Assembly (NCBI GenBank): GCA_023399095.1
Contig: JAEWQS010000003.1
Span: forward strand, 1-7,356
DNA from: Bacillota bacterium
GTDB taxonomy: Bacteria; Bacillota; Clostridia; Christensenellales; SZUA-584
DNA length: 7,356 bases
Reading direction: 5' to 3'
Shown: piece after piece, positions 1-5,620 of the stretch
How positions within the stretch are numbered: the stretch's first letter is position 1
Layout of the letters: every line of letters starts with the position of its first letter
Made by a program: the position numbers and the translations under genes
Notes under the pieces: generated by a model
Databases searched by the model: none
Told to the model about the DNA's origin: nothing
What the model saw: only the letters and a program-made list of their open reading frames with translations

Positions 1-628
1 GCCGCAGATTTTCCATCATGACCGCCACCTTGTTTCGGCTGCCGATCACTCCGATGTACTTCGGGTTCTTCTGTATGAGATGATACAGCGCGACCTCGTC
101 ACACTTGTGGCCGCGTGTGGCGATCACAACATAGGTGGATTCGGGCGCGAAGCTTAGATTCTCGCATTCTTCCCCAATGTCGCCAACGTGTATACTCTTG
201 GCGTCCGGATAGTGCTGCTTTGAGGCGACCTCGGCTCTGTCGTCCACCACGACGACATCATAGCCCAAAACCTTTGCGTACTGATACATCGCCTGGCCGA
301 TATGGCCCGCACCCACCAGCACGAGCTGTGTAGGCGGCATGTAGACCTTGATGAATATTTCTACCTGACCGCCGCATTCCATGCCAAGATCCTTTTTAAG
401 ATTATACTGCACTGCATGGCTTACGCCTCGCTTGATGCTTTCCTGCGCTTTTTGGACCGATACAAATTCAAGGTTGCCGCCGCCGACGGTGCCGCCGATG
501 TTGCCGGATGCGTCAACGAGCATTTCCTTGCCAACCTCCGCGGGGGTGGAACCGCAGGCTGCCGTGACGGTCACAAGCGCCACAGATTTATTTTGTTTGA
601 TCAATTCCGGAATGCGTTCTATAAGCAT
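1..628 (-). CDS. xdhC: XdhC/CoxI-family molybdenum cofactor maturation protein (C-terminus outside window)
   Basis: Family role: XdhC-type proteins bind molybdenum cofactor in the cytoplasm, promote its sulfuration and hand it to xanthine dehydrogenase-type hydroxylases. The reading frame is open from an ATG at 628-626 to the left edge, giving 209 codons without a stop. The N-terminal XdhC/CoxI domain shows CGSTP (25-29), GGGNLE (49-54) and MECGGQVE (83-90), including the conserved Cys85. The C-terminal Rossmann-like XdhC_C domain starts at GAGHIG (106-111), followed by VVVDDR (126-131) and a late IGSR motif near the edge. About 50 or more residues are probably missing. The start is supported by an AGGAG ribosome site (640-636) seven bases upstream and by a good promoter at 690-662. 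It is transcribed divergently from the ygeY operon, as expected of a functionally linked module. The N-terminal XdhC domain argues against the unrelated YqeB maturation family. The family call is firm; the exact client enzyme is inferred. Confidence 0.93.
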   Translation of the reverse strand, partial: MLIERIPELIKQNKSVALVTVTAACGSTPAEVGKEMLVDASGNIGGTVGGGNLEFVSVQKAQESIKRGVSHAVQYNLKKDLGMECGGQVEIFIKVYMPPTQLVLVGAGHIGQAMYQYAKVLGYDVVVVDDRAEVASKQHYPDAKSIHVGDIGEECENLSFAPESTYVVIATRGHKCDEVALYHLIQKNPKYIGVIGSRNKVAVMMENLR

Positions 629-661
629 ATTTTTTCTCCTCGTATAAAAGAATACAATTTC

Positions 662-690
662 ATTTTAATCCAAAGCGAAGTGGCTGACAA
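662..690 (-). promoter_or_regulatory. Sigma-A-type promoter of xdhC
   Basis: Read on the minus strand, a -35 box TTGTCA (690-685) is separated by exactly 17 bases from a -10 box TAAAAT (667-662). Both boxes match the consensus at five of six positions. The predicted start of transcription is near 655, which leaves a leader of about 27 bases containing the AGGAG ribosome site of xdhC. No experimental start is known. Confidence 0.6.
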
Positions 691-727
691 TTGCAAACTT
701 TTGTGATAGTGCCCAAGCGCCTGTCTC

Positions 728-756
728 TTGACAAAGATACGGATTGGTGCTACATT
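728..756 (+). promoter_or_regulatory. Extended -10 sigma-A-type promoter of the ygeY operon
   Basis: A perfect -35 box TTGACA (728-733) is followed after 17 bases by TACATT (751-756). A TG dinucleotide one base upstream of the -10 box (748-749) gives an extended -10. Transcription would begin near 763 and leave an AT-rich leader of about 137 bases before ygeY. Its -35 box lies only about 38 bases from the -35 box of the divergent xdhC promoter, so one regulator bound between them could control both directions (inference). Confidence 0.55.
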
Positions 757-797
757 CAAATTATAAAAAATAGTTAGATAATAAAAAAGTTTTTGTA

Positions 798-827
798 TTT
801 TAAATATTTTTGACATTGTAGTAAAAT
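798..827 (+). promoter_or_regulatory. Possible second, closer promoter for ygeY
   Basis: TAAAAT (822-827) matches the -10 consensus at five of six positions. It has a weak -35 candidate TTTAAA (798-803) 18 bases upstream. A start near 834 would put the stem-loop at 842-867 almost at the 5' end of the transcript. A perfect TTGACA also occurs at 810-815 but has no acceptable -10 box 16-18 bases downstream. AT-rich DNA gives such matches by chance, so this call is weak. Confidence 0.2.
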
Positions 828-841
828 AAACTTCGTACGGG

Positions 842-867
842 ATGAGGCGAGCATTTCGTTGCCTCAT
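842..867 (+). promoter_or_regulatory. Stem-loop in the ygeY leader
   Basis: ATGAGGC (842-848) pairs perfectly with GCCTCAT (861-867). A G-U and an A-U pair extend the stem inward to nine pairs, with an eight-base loop. It ends 18 bases before the AAGGAG ribosome site of ygeY (886-891). The following bases (TTAAAATTATA) are not a clear U-tract, so it is not a convincing intrinsic terminator. A leader structure affecting transcript stability or attenuation, or an operator palindrome, is possible. It does not resemble a purine riboswitch core that I can recognise. Confidence 0.4.
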
Positions 868-899
868 TAAAATTATACACGGAATAAGGAGCAGCCATC

Positions 900-2099
900 A
901 TGGATTTTGCATTGATCAAACAAAAAGCCAATGAATATGAAAAACAAATGACGAAGTTTCTGCGGGATTTAATCGCGATTCCAGGAGAGAGCGCGGGAGA
1001 AGAAAAGGTGATCCAGCGCATCAAGCAGGAAATGACGGACGTTGGGTTCGACAGAATCGTTATCGACGACATGGGCAACATACTTGGATACATGGGTAGC
1101 GGCGATAAGATCATCGCTTACGACGCGCATATCGACACGGTGGGTATTGGCAACAGAGACAATTGGGAATTCGACCCGTACGCGGGTTTTGAAAACGATG
1201 AAGAGATTGGCGGCAGGGGCGCTTCGGATCAGCTGGGCGGCATCGTGAGCGCGGTATATGGTGCCAAAATCATGAAGGATTTAGGGCTACTTGCTGGCTA
1301 TACGGTGCTTGTAACCGGAACGGTGCAGGAGGAAGACTGCGACGGCCTTTGCTGGCAATACATTATAAATGAAGACAAGGTGAAGCCGGAATTTGTGGTG
1401 ATCACAGAACCGACTGACGGCAATATATACAGAGGCCAACGCGGCCGCATGGAGATTCGCGTGGATGTCAAGGGCATCTCGTGTCATGGCTCAGCGCCCG
1501 AAAGAGGAGATAACGCGATCTATAAGATGGCGGAGATCATCTCTGAAGTGAAGGAACTCAATGAGCGGCTGCGCTTCGACGCGTTCCTTGGTAAAGGCAC
1601 GCTGGCGGTATCCGAGATATTCTTTACGTCTCCGTCACGCTGTGCGGTGGCAGACAGTTGTGCCATTTCCATCGACAGGCGTTTAACTGACGGAGAAACC
1701 TACGAATCCGCGCTCGAAGAGATCAGAGCGCTGCCTGCTGCGCAGAAACACAACGCGGTTGTGTCGATGTACAAATACGACAGACCGGCTTACACAGGTC
1801 TTGTGTACCCCACAGATTGCTACTTCCCGACATGGGTGTCTCCGGCGGAACATATTACCACGCTTTCTATGGTGGAGGCGTATGAAGGGATGTACGGCAC
1901 GCCCGTCGTAGACAAATGGACGTTCTCCACAAACGGCGTTTCCATCATGGGCCGCTACGGTATCCCGTGCATCGGCTTTGGCCCCGGCAAGGAAGCACAG
2001 GCTCACGCGCCCAACGAGAAAACGTGGAAGGCCGATCTTGTGAAATGCGCGGCTGTATACGCGGCACTGCCCGAATGCTACAGCAAAAGAGATAAATAA
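900..2099 (+). CDS. ygeY: YgeY-family M20 metallohydrolase (selenium/purine catabolism-linked)
   Basis: A cytoplasmic zinc-type hydrolase of the M20/ArgE/DapE superfamily, 399 residues, close to the length of E. coli YgeY. The metal and catalytic signatures are all present: DAHIDTV with His77 and Asp79, GRGASDQLGG with bridging Asp110, the catalytic-base pair Glu144-Glu145 in VQEEDCDG, the TEPTD segment (169-173), and the C-terminal His369 in AHAPNEKT. There is no signal peptide. The ATG start has AAGGAG (886-891) eight bases upstream. It is the first gene of the plus-strand operon and ends 15 bases before ygeW. Family knowledge ties YgeY to clusters with selenium-dependent molybdenum hydroxylases and anaerobic purine or uric-acid use. 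Its substrate is not settled by sequence; an amide or ureido bond of a purine-derived intermediate is a reasonable inference. Generic annotation as a peptidase or acetylornithine deacetylase would be misleading given the context. Confidence 0.93.
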   Translation: MDFALIKQKANEYEKQMTKFLRDLIAIPGESAGEEKVIQRIKQEMTDVGFDRIVIDDMGNILGYMGSGDKIIAYDAHIDTVGIGNRDNWEFDPYAGFENDEEIGGRGASDQLGGIVSAVYGAKIMKDLGLLAGYTVLVTGTVQEEDCDGLCWQYIINEDKVKPEFVVITEPTDGNIYRGQRGRMEIRVDVKGISCHGSAPERGDNAIYKMAEIISEVKELNERLRFDAFLGKGTLAVSEIFFTSPSRCAVADSCAISIDRRLTDGETYESALEEIRALPAAQKHNAVVSMYKYDRPAYTGLVYPTDCYFPTWVSPAEHITTLSMVEAYEGMYGTPVVDKWTFSTNGVSIMGRYGIPCIGFGPGKEAQAHAPNEKTWKADLVKCAAVYAALPECYSKRDK

Positions 2100-2114
2100 C
2101 GGAGGAATAGCATA

Positions 2115-3308
2115 ATGAACGACATGAATAAAATGATAAAAGAATTAGCAGCGCTCAATATTAAGGATATGTATGAAAACGACTTTTTACTGACATGGGA
2201 AAAGACGGATGATGAAATACAGGGTGTTTTCCAGGTCGCAGAACTACTTCGAGCCATGAGAGAGAACAACATCTCCTCGAAAATCTTTGACAGCGGCCTT
2301 GCGATTTCTCTTTTCAGAGACAATTCCACACGCACGCGCTTCAGCTTTGCGAGCGCCTGCAATCTGCTGGGTCTCACTGTGCAGGATTTGGACGAAGGCA
2401 AGTCCCAGATCGCACACGGCGAGACGGTGCGTGAAACGGCCAACATGATCTCGTTCATGGCAGATATCATCGGCATCCGCGACGATATGTATATCGGCAA
2501 GGGTAACACATATATGCGCGACGTGTCCGGCTTCGTGAAGCAGGGCTATGAAGACGGCGTGCTCGAACAGCGCCCGACGCTCGTGAACCTTCAGTGCGAT
2601 ATCGACCACCCGACACAGTCTATGGCGGATATGCTGCACGTGATCAAGGAATTCGGCGGTGTGGAAAACTTAAAAGGCAAGAAGATCGCCATGACATGGG
2701 CGTATTCGCCGTCTTACGGCAAGCCGCTGTCGGTTCCTCAGGGTGTGATCGGCCTTATGACGCGCTTTGGCATGGATGTGACACTGGCGCATCCCGAAGG
2801 CTACGAAGTGATGAGTGACGTGGAAGAGGTCGCGAAGAAGAACGCGGCGGCTTCGGGCGGCAGCTTCACCAAGACAAACAGCATGAGCGAAGCGTTCAAG
2901 GATGCCGATATCGTGTATCCTAAGAGCTGGGCACCGTTCGCCGCGATGGAAAAGAGAACCGTCATGTACGGCAACGGTGATTTTGACGGCATTAAATCGC
3001 TGGAAAAAGAACTGTTGGCGCAGAACGCGCAGCACAAGGATTGGGAATGCACCGAAGAGCTGATGAGCCTTACGAAAGACAAAAAAGCACTGTATCTGCA
3101 TTGCCTGCCCGCAGATATCACTGGCGTGTCCTGCGTGCAAGGTGAGGTGGCCGCGAGCGTGTTCGACAGATACAGGGTGCCGCTTTATAAAGAAGCGGGC
3201 AACAAGCCGTATATCATTGCCGCGATGATACTTTTAAGCAAGGTGAAAGACCCGGCTGCCGTTTTAAGCGATTTAATCGGCAAAGCATCACCAAGATGGA
3301 TAGGATGA
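2115..3308 (+). CDS. ygeW: YgeW-family carbamoyltransferase-like enzyme
   Basis: A member of the aspartate/ornithine carbamoyltransferase superfamily, 397 residues, about the length of E. coli YgeW and longer than typical ornithine carbamoyltransferases. The carbamoyl-phosphate site is intact: STRTR at 71-75, HPTQ at 165-168 and HCLP at 329-332. The second-substrate region differs from ornithine carbamoyltransferase, with a distinctive stretch at 193-210 (MTWAYSPS then YGKPLSVPQG) that is characteristic of the YgeW group. The true amino acceptor is unknown. GGAGG (2101-2105) lies nine bases before the ATG. Its stop at 3306-3308 is six bases from the carbamate kinase start. With that kinase downstream, catabolic phosphorolysis of a carbamoylated compound to carbamoyl phosphate is the likely direction (inference), as in catabolic ornithine or putrescine carbamoyltransferase systems. 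The family assignment is very secure; the reaction is not. Confidence 0.94.
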   Translation: MNDMNKMIKELAALNIKDMYENDFLLTWEKTDDEIQGVFQVAELLRAMRENNISSKIFDSGLAISLFRDNSTRTRFSFASACNLLGLTVQDLDEGKSQIAHGETVRETANMISFMADIIGIRDDMYIGKGNTYMRDVSGFVKQGYEDGVLEQRPTLVNLQCDIDHPTQSMADMLHVIKEFGGVENLKGKKIAMTWAYSPSYGKPLSVPQGVIGLMTRFGMDVTLAHPEGYEVMSDVEEVAKKNAAASGGSFTKTNSMSEAFKDADIVYPKSWAPFAAMEKRTVMYGNGDFDGIKSLEKELLAQNAQHKDWECTEELMSLTKDKKALYLHCLPADITGVSCVQGEVAASVFDRYRVPLYKEAGNKPYIIAAMILLSKVKDPAAVLSDLIGKASPRWIG

Positions 3309-3314
3309 TAACCC

Positions 3315-4241
3315 GTGAATAAAAGAATTGTCATTGCCCTTGGGGGCAATGCTTTAGGAGAAAGCTTGTCGGAGCAGATGGTCGCTGTCAGGAGAACGAG
3401 CAAGAAGATCGTGGAGCTCGTCAAAGACGGCTATCAGGTTGTGGTCACGCACGGTAACGGCCCGCAGGTCGGGCTCGTAACCGACTGCTTCGACACCTAT
3501 AAGATCGATCACGAGATCGATGATTTTACCATGTCGGTGTGCGTGAGTATCACGCAAGGCTACATCGGCTACGACCTGCAGAATATGCTTCGCGAGGAGC
3601 TTTTGAATCAGGGTCTGGAAATACCGGTATCGACGGTGATCACACAGGTTATCGTCGATCCGGAAGACCCGGCTTTTCAGGAGCCGACAAAGCCCATCGG
3701 CCTATATCTGACGGAGGAACAGGCCGAGAAGCGCCGCCAGATGGGTGAACAATTGGTCAAGTTCCCCAAGGGGTATCGTCAGGTGGTCGCATCGCCCGAG
3801 CCGCAGCATATCGTGGAAAACGAAACCATACGTGTGCTGCTGGAAGCAGGGCAAGTGGTCATCGCGTGCGGCGGCGGCGGCATTCCTGTGAAGCAGATCG
3901 GCAACCGCTTAAAAGGCGTGGAAGCAATTATCGACAAGGATTACACGAGCGCCAAGCTGGCGAAATTGATTGATGCGGACTATTTTGTTATACTGACAGC
4001 AGTGGAGAAAGTGGCGCTGAACTTCGGTAAGGAGAACGAGCAGTGGCTTGATCGCTTAACCTGTGAGCAGGCTCAAGAATACATCGAGCAGGATCAATTC
4101 GGCAAAGGCTCTATGCTCCCAAAGGTCAAGGCGGCGATGCGTGTGGTGACGGAAAAGCCGTCGTGTAAAACGCTCATCACCTCTCTGAATGGACTGATTG
4201 ATGGTCTTGCCGGTAAAACGGGAACGGTGATCGAACCATAA
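3315..4241 (+). CDS. arcC: Carbamate kinase (GTG start)
   Basis: Catalyses carbamoyl phosphate + ADP to ATP + carbamate, which breaks down to CO2 and ammonia; this is substrate-level phosphorylation in the cytoplasm. At 308 residues it has the normal family length. Amino-acid kinase-fold motifs run in order: ALGGNAL (8-14), HGNGPQVG (45-52), a PTKPIG segment in the lid region, CGGGGIPV (185-192), IDKDYTSAKLA from 206 with Lys208, and GKGSMLPKVKAA from 263 with Lys270. The start is GTG (3315-3317); the ribosome site AGGA (3302-3305) lies inside the last codons of ygeW, so translational coupling is likely. In E. coli the equivalent cluster gene is yqeA. Here the kinase directly follows ygeW, which suggests it consumes the carbamoyl phosphate YgeW would make. 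Sequence alone cannot distinguish arcC from yqeA naming; context favours the purine-cluster copy. Confidence 0.96.
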   Translation: MNKRIVIALGGNALGESLSEQMVAVRRTSKKIVELVKDGYQVVVTHGNGPQVGLVTDCFDTYKIDHEIDDFTMSVCVSITQGYIGYDLQNMLREELLNQGLEIPVSTVITQVIVDPEDPAFQEPTKPIGLYLTEEQAEKRRQMGEQLVKFPKGYRQVVASPEPQHIVENETIRVLLEAGQVVIACGGGGIPVKQIGNRLKGVEAIIDKDYTSAKLAKLIDADYFVILTAVEKVALNFGKENEQWLDRLTCEQAQEYIEQDQFGKGSMLPKVKAAMRVVTEKPSCKTLITSLNGLIDGLAGKTGTVIEP

Positions 4242-4251
4242 CAATGCGCGG

Positions 4252-4257
4252 AAAGGA
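4252..4257 (+). promoter_or_regulatory. Ribosome binding site that fixes the ssnA start
   Basis: AAAGGA ends seven bases before the ATG at 4265. An in-frame ATG further upstream at 4244 is three bases past the carbamate kinase stop and has no purine-rich site before it. The shorter start is therefore preferred; its product begins MILIGNGKLIT, which suits the N-terminus of amidohydrolases. Confidence 0.65.
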
Positions 4258-4264
4258 TACGGTT

Positions 4265-5590
4265 ATGATACTAATTGGCAACGGGAAATTGATCACGCAA
4301 AATGAGACATGCCCTCTTGTTGAGGATGGCTGCGTCGCAGTGGACGCAAATCTGATTGCGGACTTTGGCACCACGCAGGAGATGAAGCAAAAATACCCTA
4401 AGGGCATGTTTTATGACGCTGCAGGGTGTGTGATTATGCCGGGGCTTATCAATACGCACGGTCATATATACAGCGCGTTTGCGCGTGGCATGATATTAAA
4501 GGACAGCAAGGTATCCAAAAACTTTTCGCAGATACTTGAAAATCTATGGTGGCGTGTCGATCGGGCGCTTGCTTTGCCCGAAATCGAATACAGCGCGTAC
4601 GCCACGTATATTGAGGGCATTAAAAACGGCGTGACAACGGTATATGACCATCACGCGAGCGCGGGGCACGTGCCGGACAGCCTGTTTACCATCGCGGAAG
4701 TCGCGAAGAAGCTTGGTGTGCGCACGTCGCTTTGCTATGAGGTGTCCGACAGAGACGGACAGGACATTGCTGACATGGGCATCAAAGAAAATGCCGATTT
4801 TATTGCATATGCGAATAAGCAAAACAGCGATATGGTCAAGGGGCTTTTTGGTCTGCACGCGTCATTCACATTGTCTGATGAGACGCTGGAAAAGTGCGTG
4901 GCGGCGGCAAACGGGGCAGGATTCCACGTTCATGTGGCGGAGGGCATCGATGATCTCTACGACAGCTTGAAAAAGTACGGCAAGCGCGTGGTGGAGCGGC
5001 TGCTGGACGCGAAGATTTTGGGGTCGCAGACGCTCGCCGTGCACTGTATCCATATCAATGGACGCGAGATGGATATTTTGAAGCATACGGATACCATGGT
5101 GGTGCACAATCCCGAATCCAACATGGGCAACGCTGTGGGGTGCTCCGCCGTGCTTCAGATGATGGACAAAGGCATATTGATGGGGCTTGGCACAGACGGC
5201 TATACCACGGACATGCTGGAATCGTTCAAGGTGGCGAACATATTGCACAAGCACAACATGGGCGACCCCAGCGTTGCCTGGGGCGAAACGGCGCAGATGC
5301 TGCTTAAAAATAACGTGGCAATATGCGCACGCCATTTCGAAAAGCCGCTTGGGATCATAAACAAGGGTGCGCTGGCAGATATCATCGTCGTGGATTATGA
5401 TGCGCCGACACCGATTGCCGCGGACAATATCGCCTCTCATATCTTGTTCGGCATGATGGGACGCAGCGTCGTTTCCACCATGATCAACGGTGAGTTTGTG
5501 ATGAAGGATCGCGAGATAGTAACGGTGGATGAGCGCGAGGTAATGAAGAAGACACGTCAAATCGCAAGCGATTTCTGGAAAAGAGTTTGA
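4265..5590 (+). CDS. ssnA: SsnA-family zinc amidohydrolase
   Basis: A cytoplasmic metal-dependent amidohydrolase related to guanine deaminase and the TrzN/AtzA group. It has 441 residues from the chosen start, matching E. coli SsnA. The TIM-barrel metal ligands and catalytic residues are visible: THGH with His65 and His67, a barrel histidine His198 in LHASFT, HVHVAE with His221, His223 and Glu226, HCIH with His260 and His263, and Asp311 in GTDGYTTD. The N- and C-terminal segments form the usual beta-sandwich. It starts 23 bases after the carbamate kinase stop and is followed by ygfK after 30 bases; ssnA-ygfK adjacency is a hallmark of this cluster. In E. coli the name came from a stationary-phase viability phenotype. 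Hydrolytic deamination or ring opening of a purine-derived compound is inferred from family and neighbours. The substrate is unproven, and a plain guanine deaminase call would overreach. Confidence 0.93.
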   Translation: MILIGNGKLITQNETCPLVEDGCVAVDANLIADFGTTQEMKQKYPKGMFYDAAGCVIMPGLINTHGHIYSAFARGMILKDSKVSKNFSQILENLWWRVDRALALPEIEYSAYATYIEGIKNGVTTVYDHHASAGHVPDSLFTIAEVAKKLGVRTSLCYEVSDRDGQDIADMGIKENADFIAYANKQNSDMVKGLFGLHASFTLSDETLEKCVAAANGAGFHVHVAEGIDDLYDSLKKYGKRVVERLLDAKILGSQTLAVHCIHINGREMDILKHTDTMVVHNPESNMGNAVGCSAVLQMMDKGILMGLGTDGYTTDMLESFKVANILHKHNMGDPSVAWGETAQMLLKNNVAICARHFEKPLGIINKGALADIIVVDYDAPTPIAADNIASHILFGMMGRSVVSTMINGEFVMKDREIVTVDEREVMKKTRQIASDFWKRV

Positions 5591-5620
5591 GTGACAAACG
5601 TTTAAATACAGGGGGCCATT

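Noticed and set aside
687..704. An imperfect inverted repeat ACAA-N10-TTGT between the divergent promoters, considered as an operator.
   Set aside because: The arms are only four bases long in AT-rich sequence, so this is expected by chance without comparative support.
302..706. A 134-codon plus-strand open frame at the left side.
   Set aside because: It is antisense to xdhC, which has clear conserved motifs, a ribosome site and a promoter. This frame has none of these.
619..867. An 82-codon minus-strand frame spanning the intergenic region.
   Set aside because: It overlaps both the xdhC start and the proposed promoters, has AT-driven composition, and lacks a ribosome site.
842..934. A 30-codon plus-strand frame starting in the leader hairpin and overlapping the ygeY start; a possible leader peptide.
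   Set aside because: Only a weak ACGGG precedes its ATG, its start codon is buried in the hairpin stem, and the product shows no run of regulatory codons.
4862..5560. A 232-codon open frame on the minus strand antisense to ssnA.
   Set aside because: It lies wholly inside ssnA, whose metal motifs are intact. The antisense product is an unnatural His/Arg-rich mix with no recognisable fold and no ribosome site.
5596..5603. The palindrome AAACGTTT in the ssnA-ygfK gap, considered as part of a terminator.
   Set aside because: The stem is too short, there is no loop and no T-run, and the flanking genes look co-transcribed.
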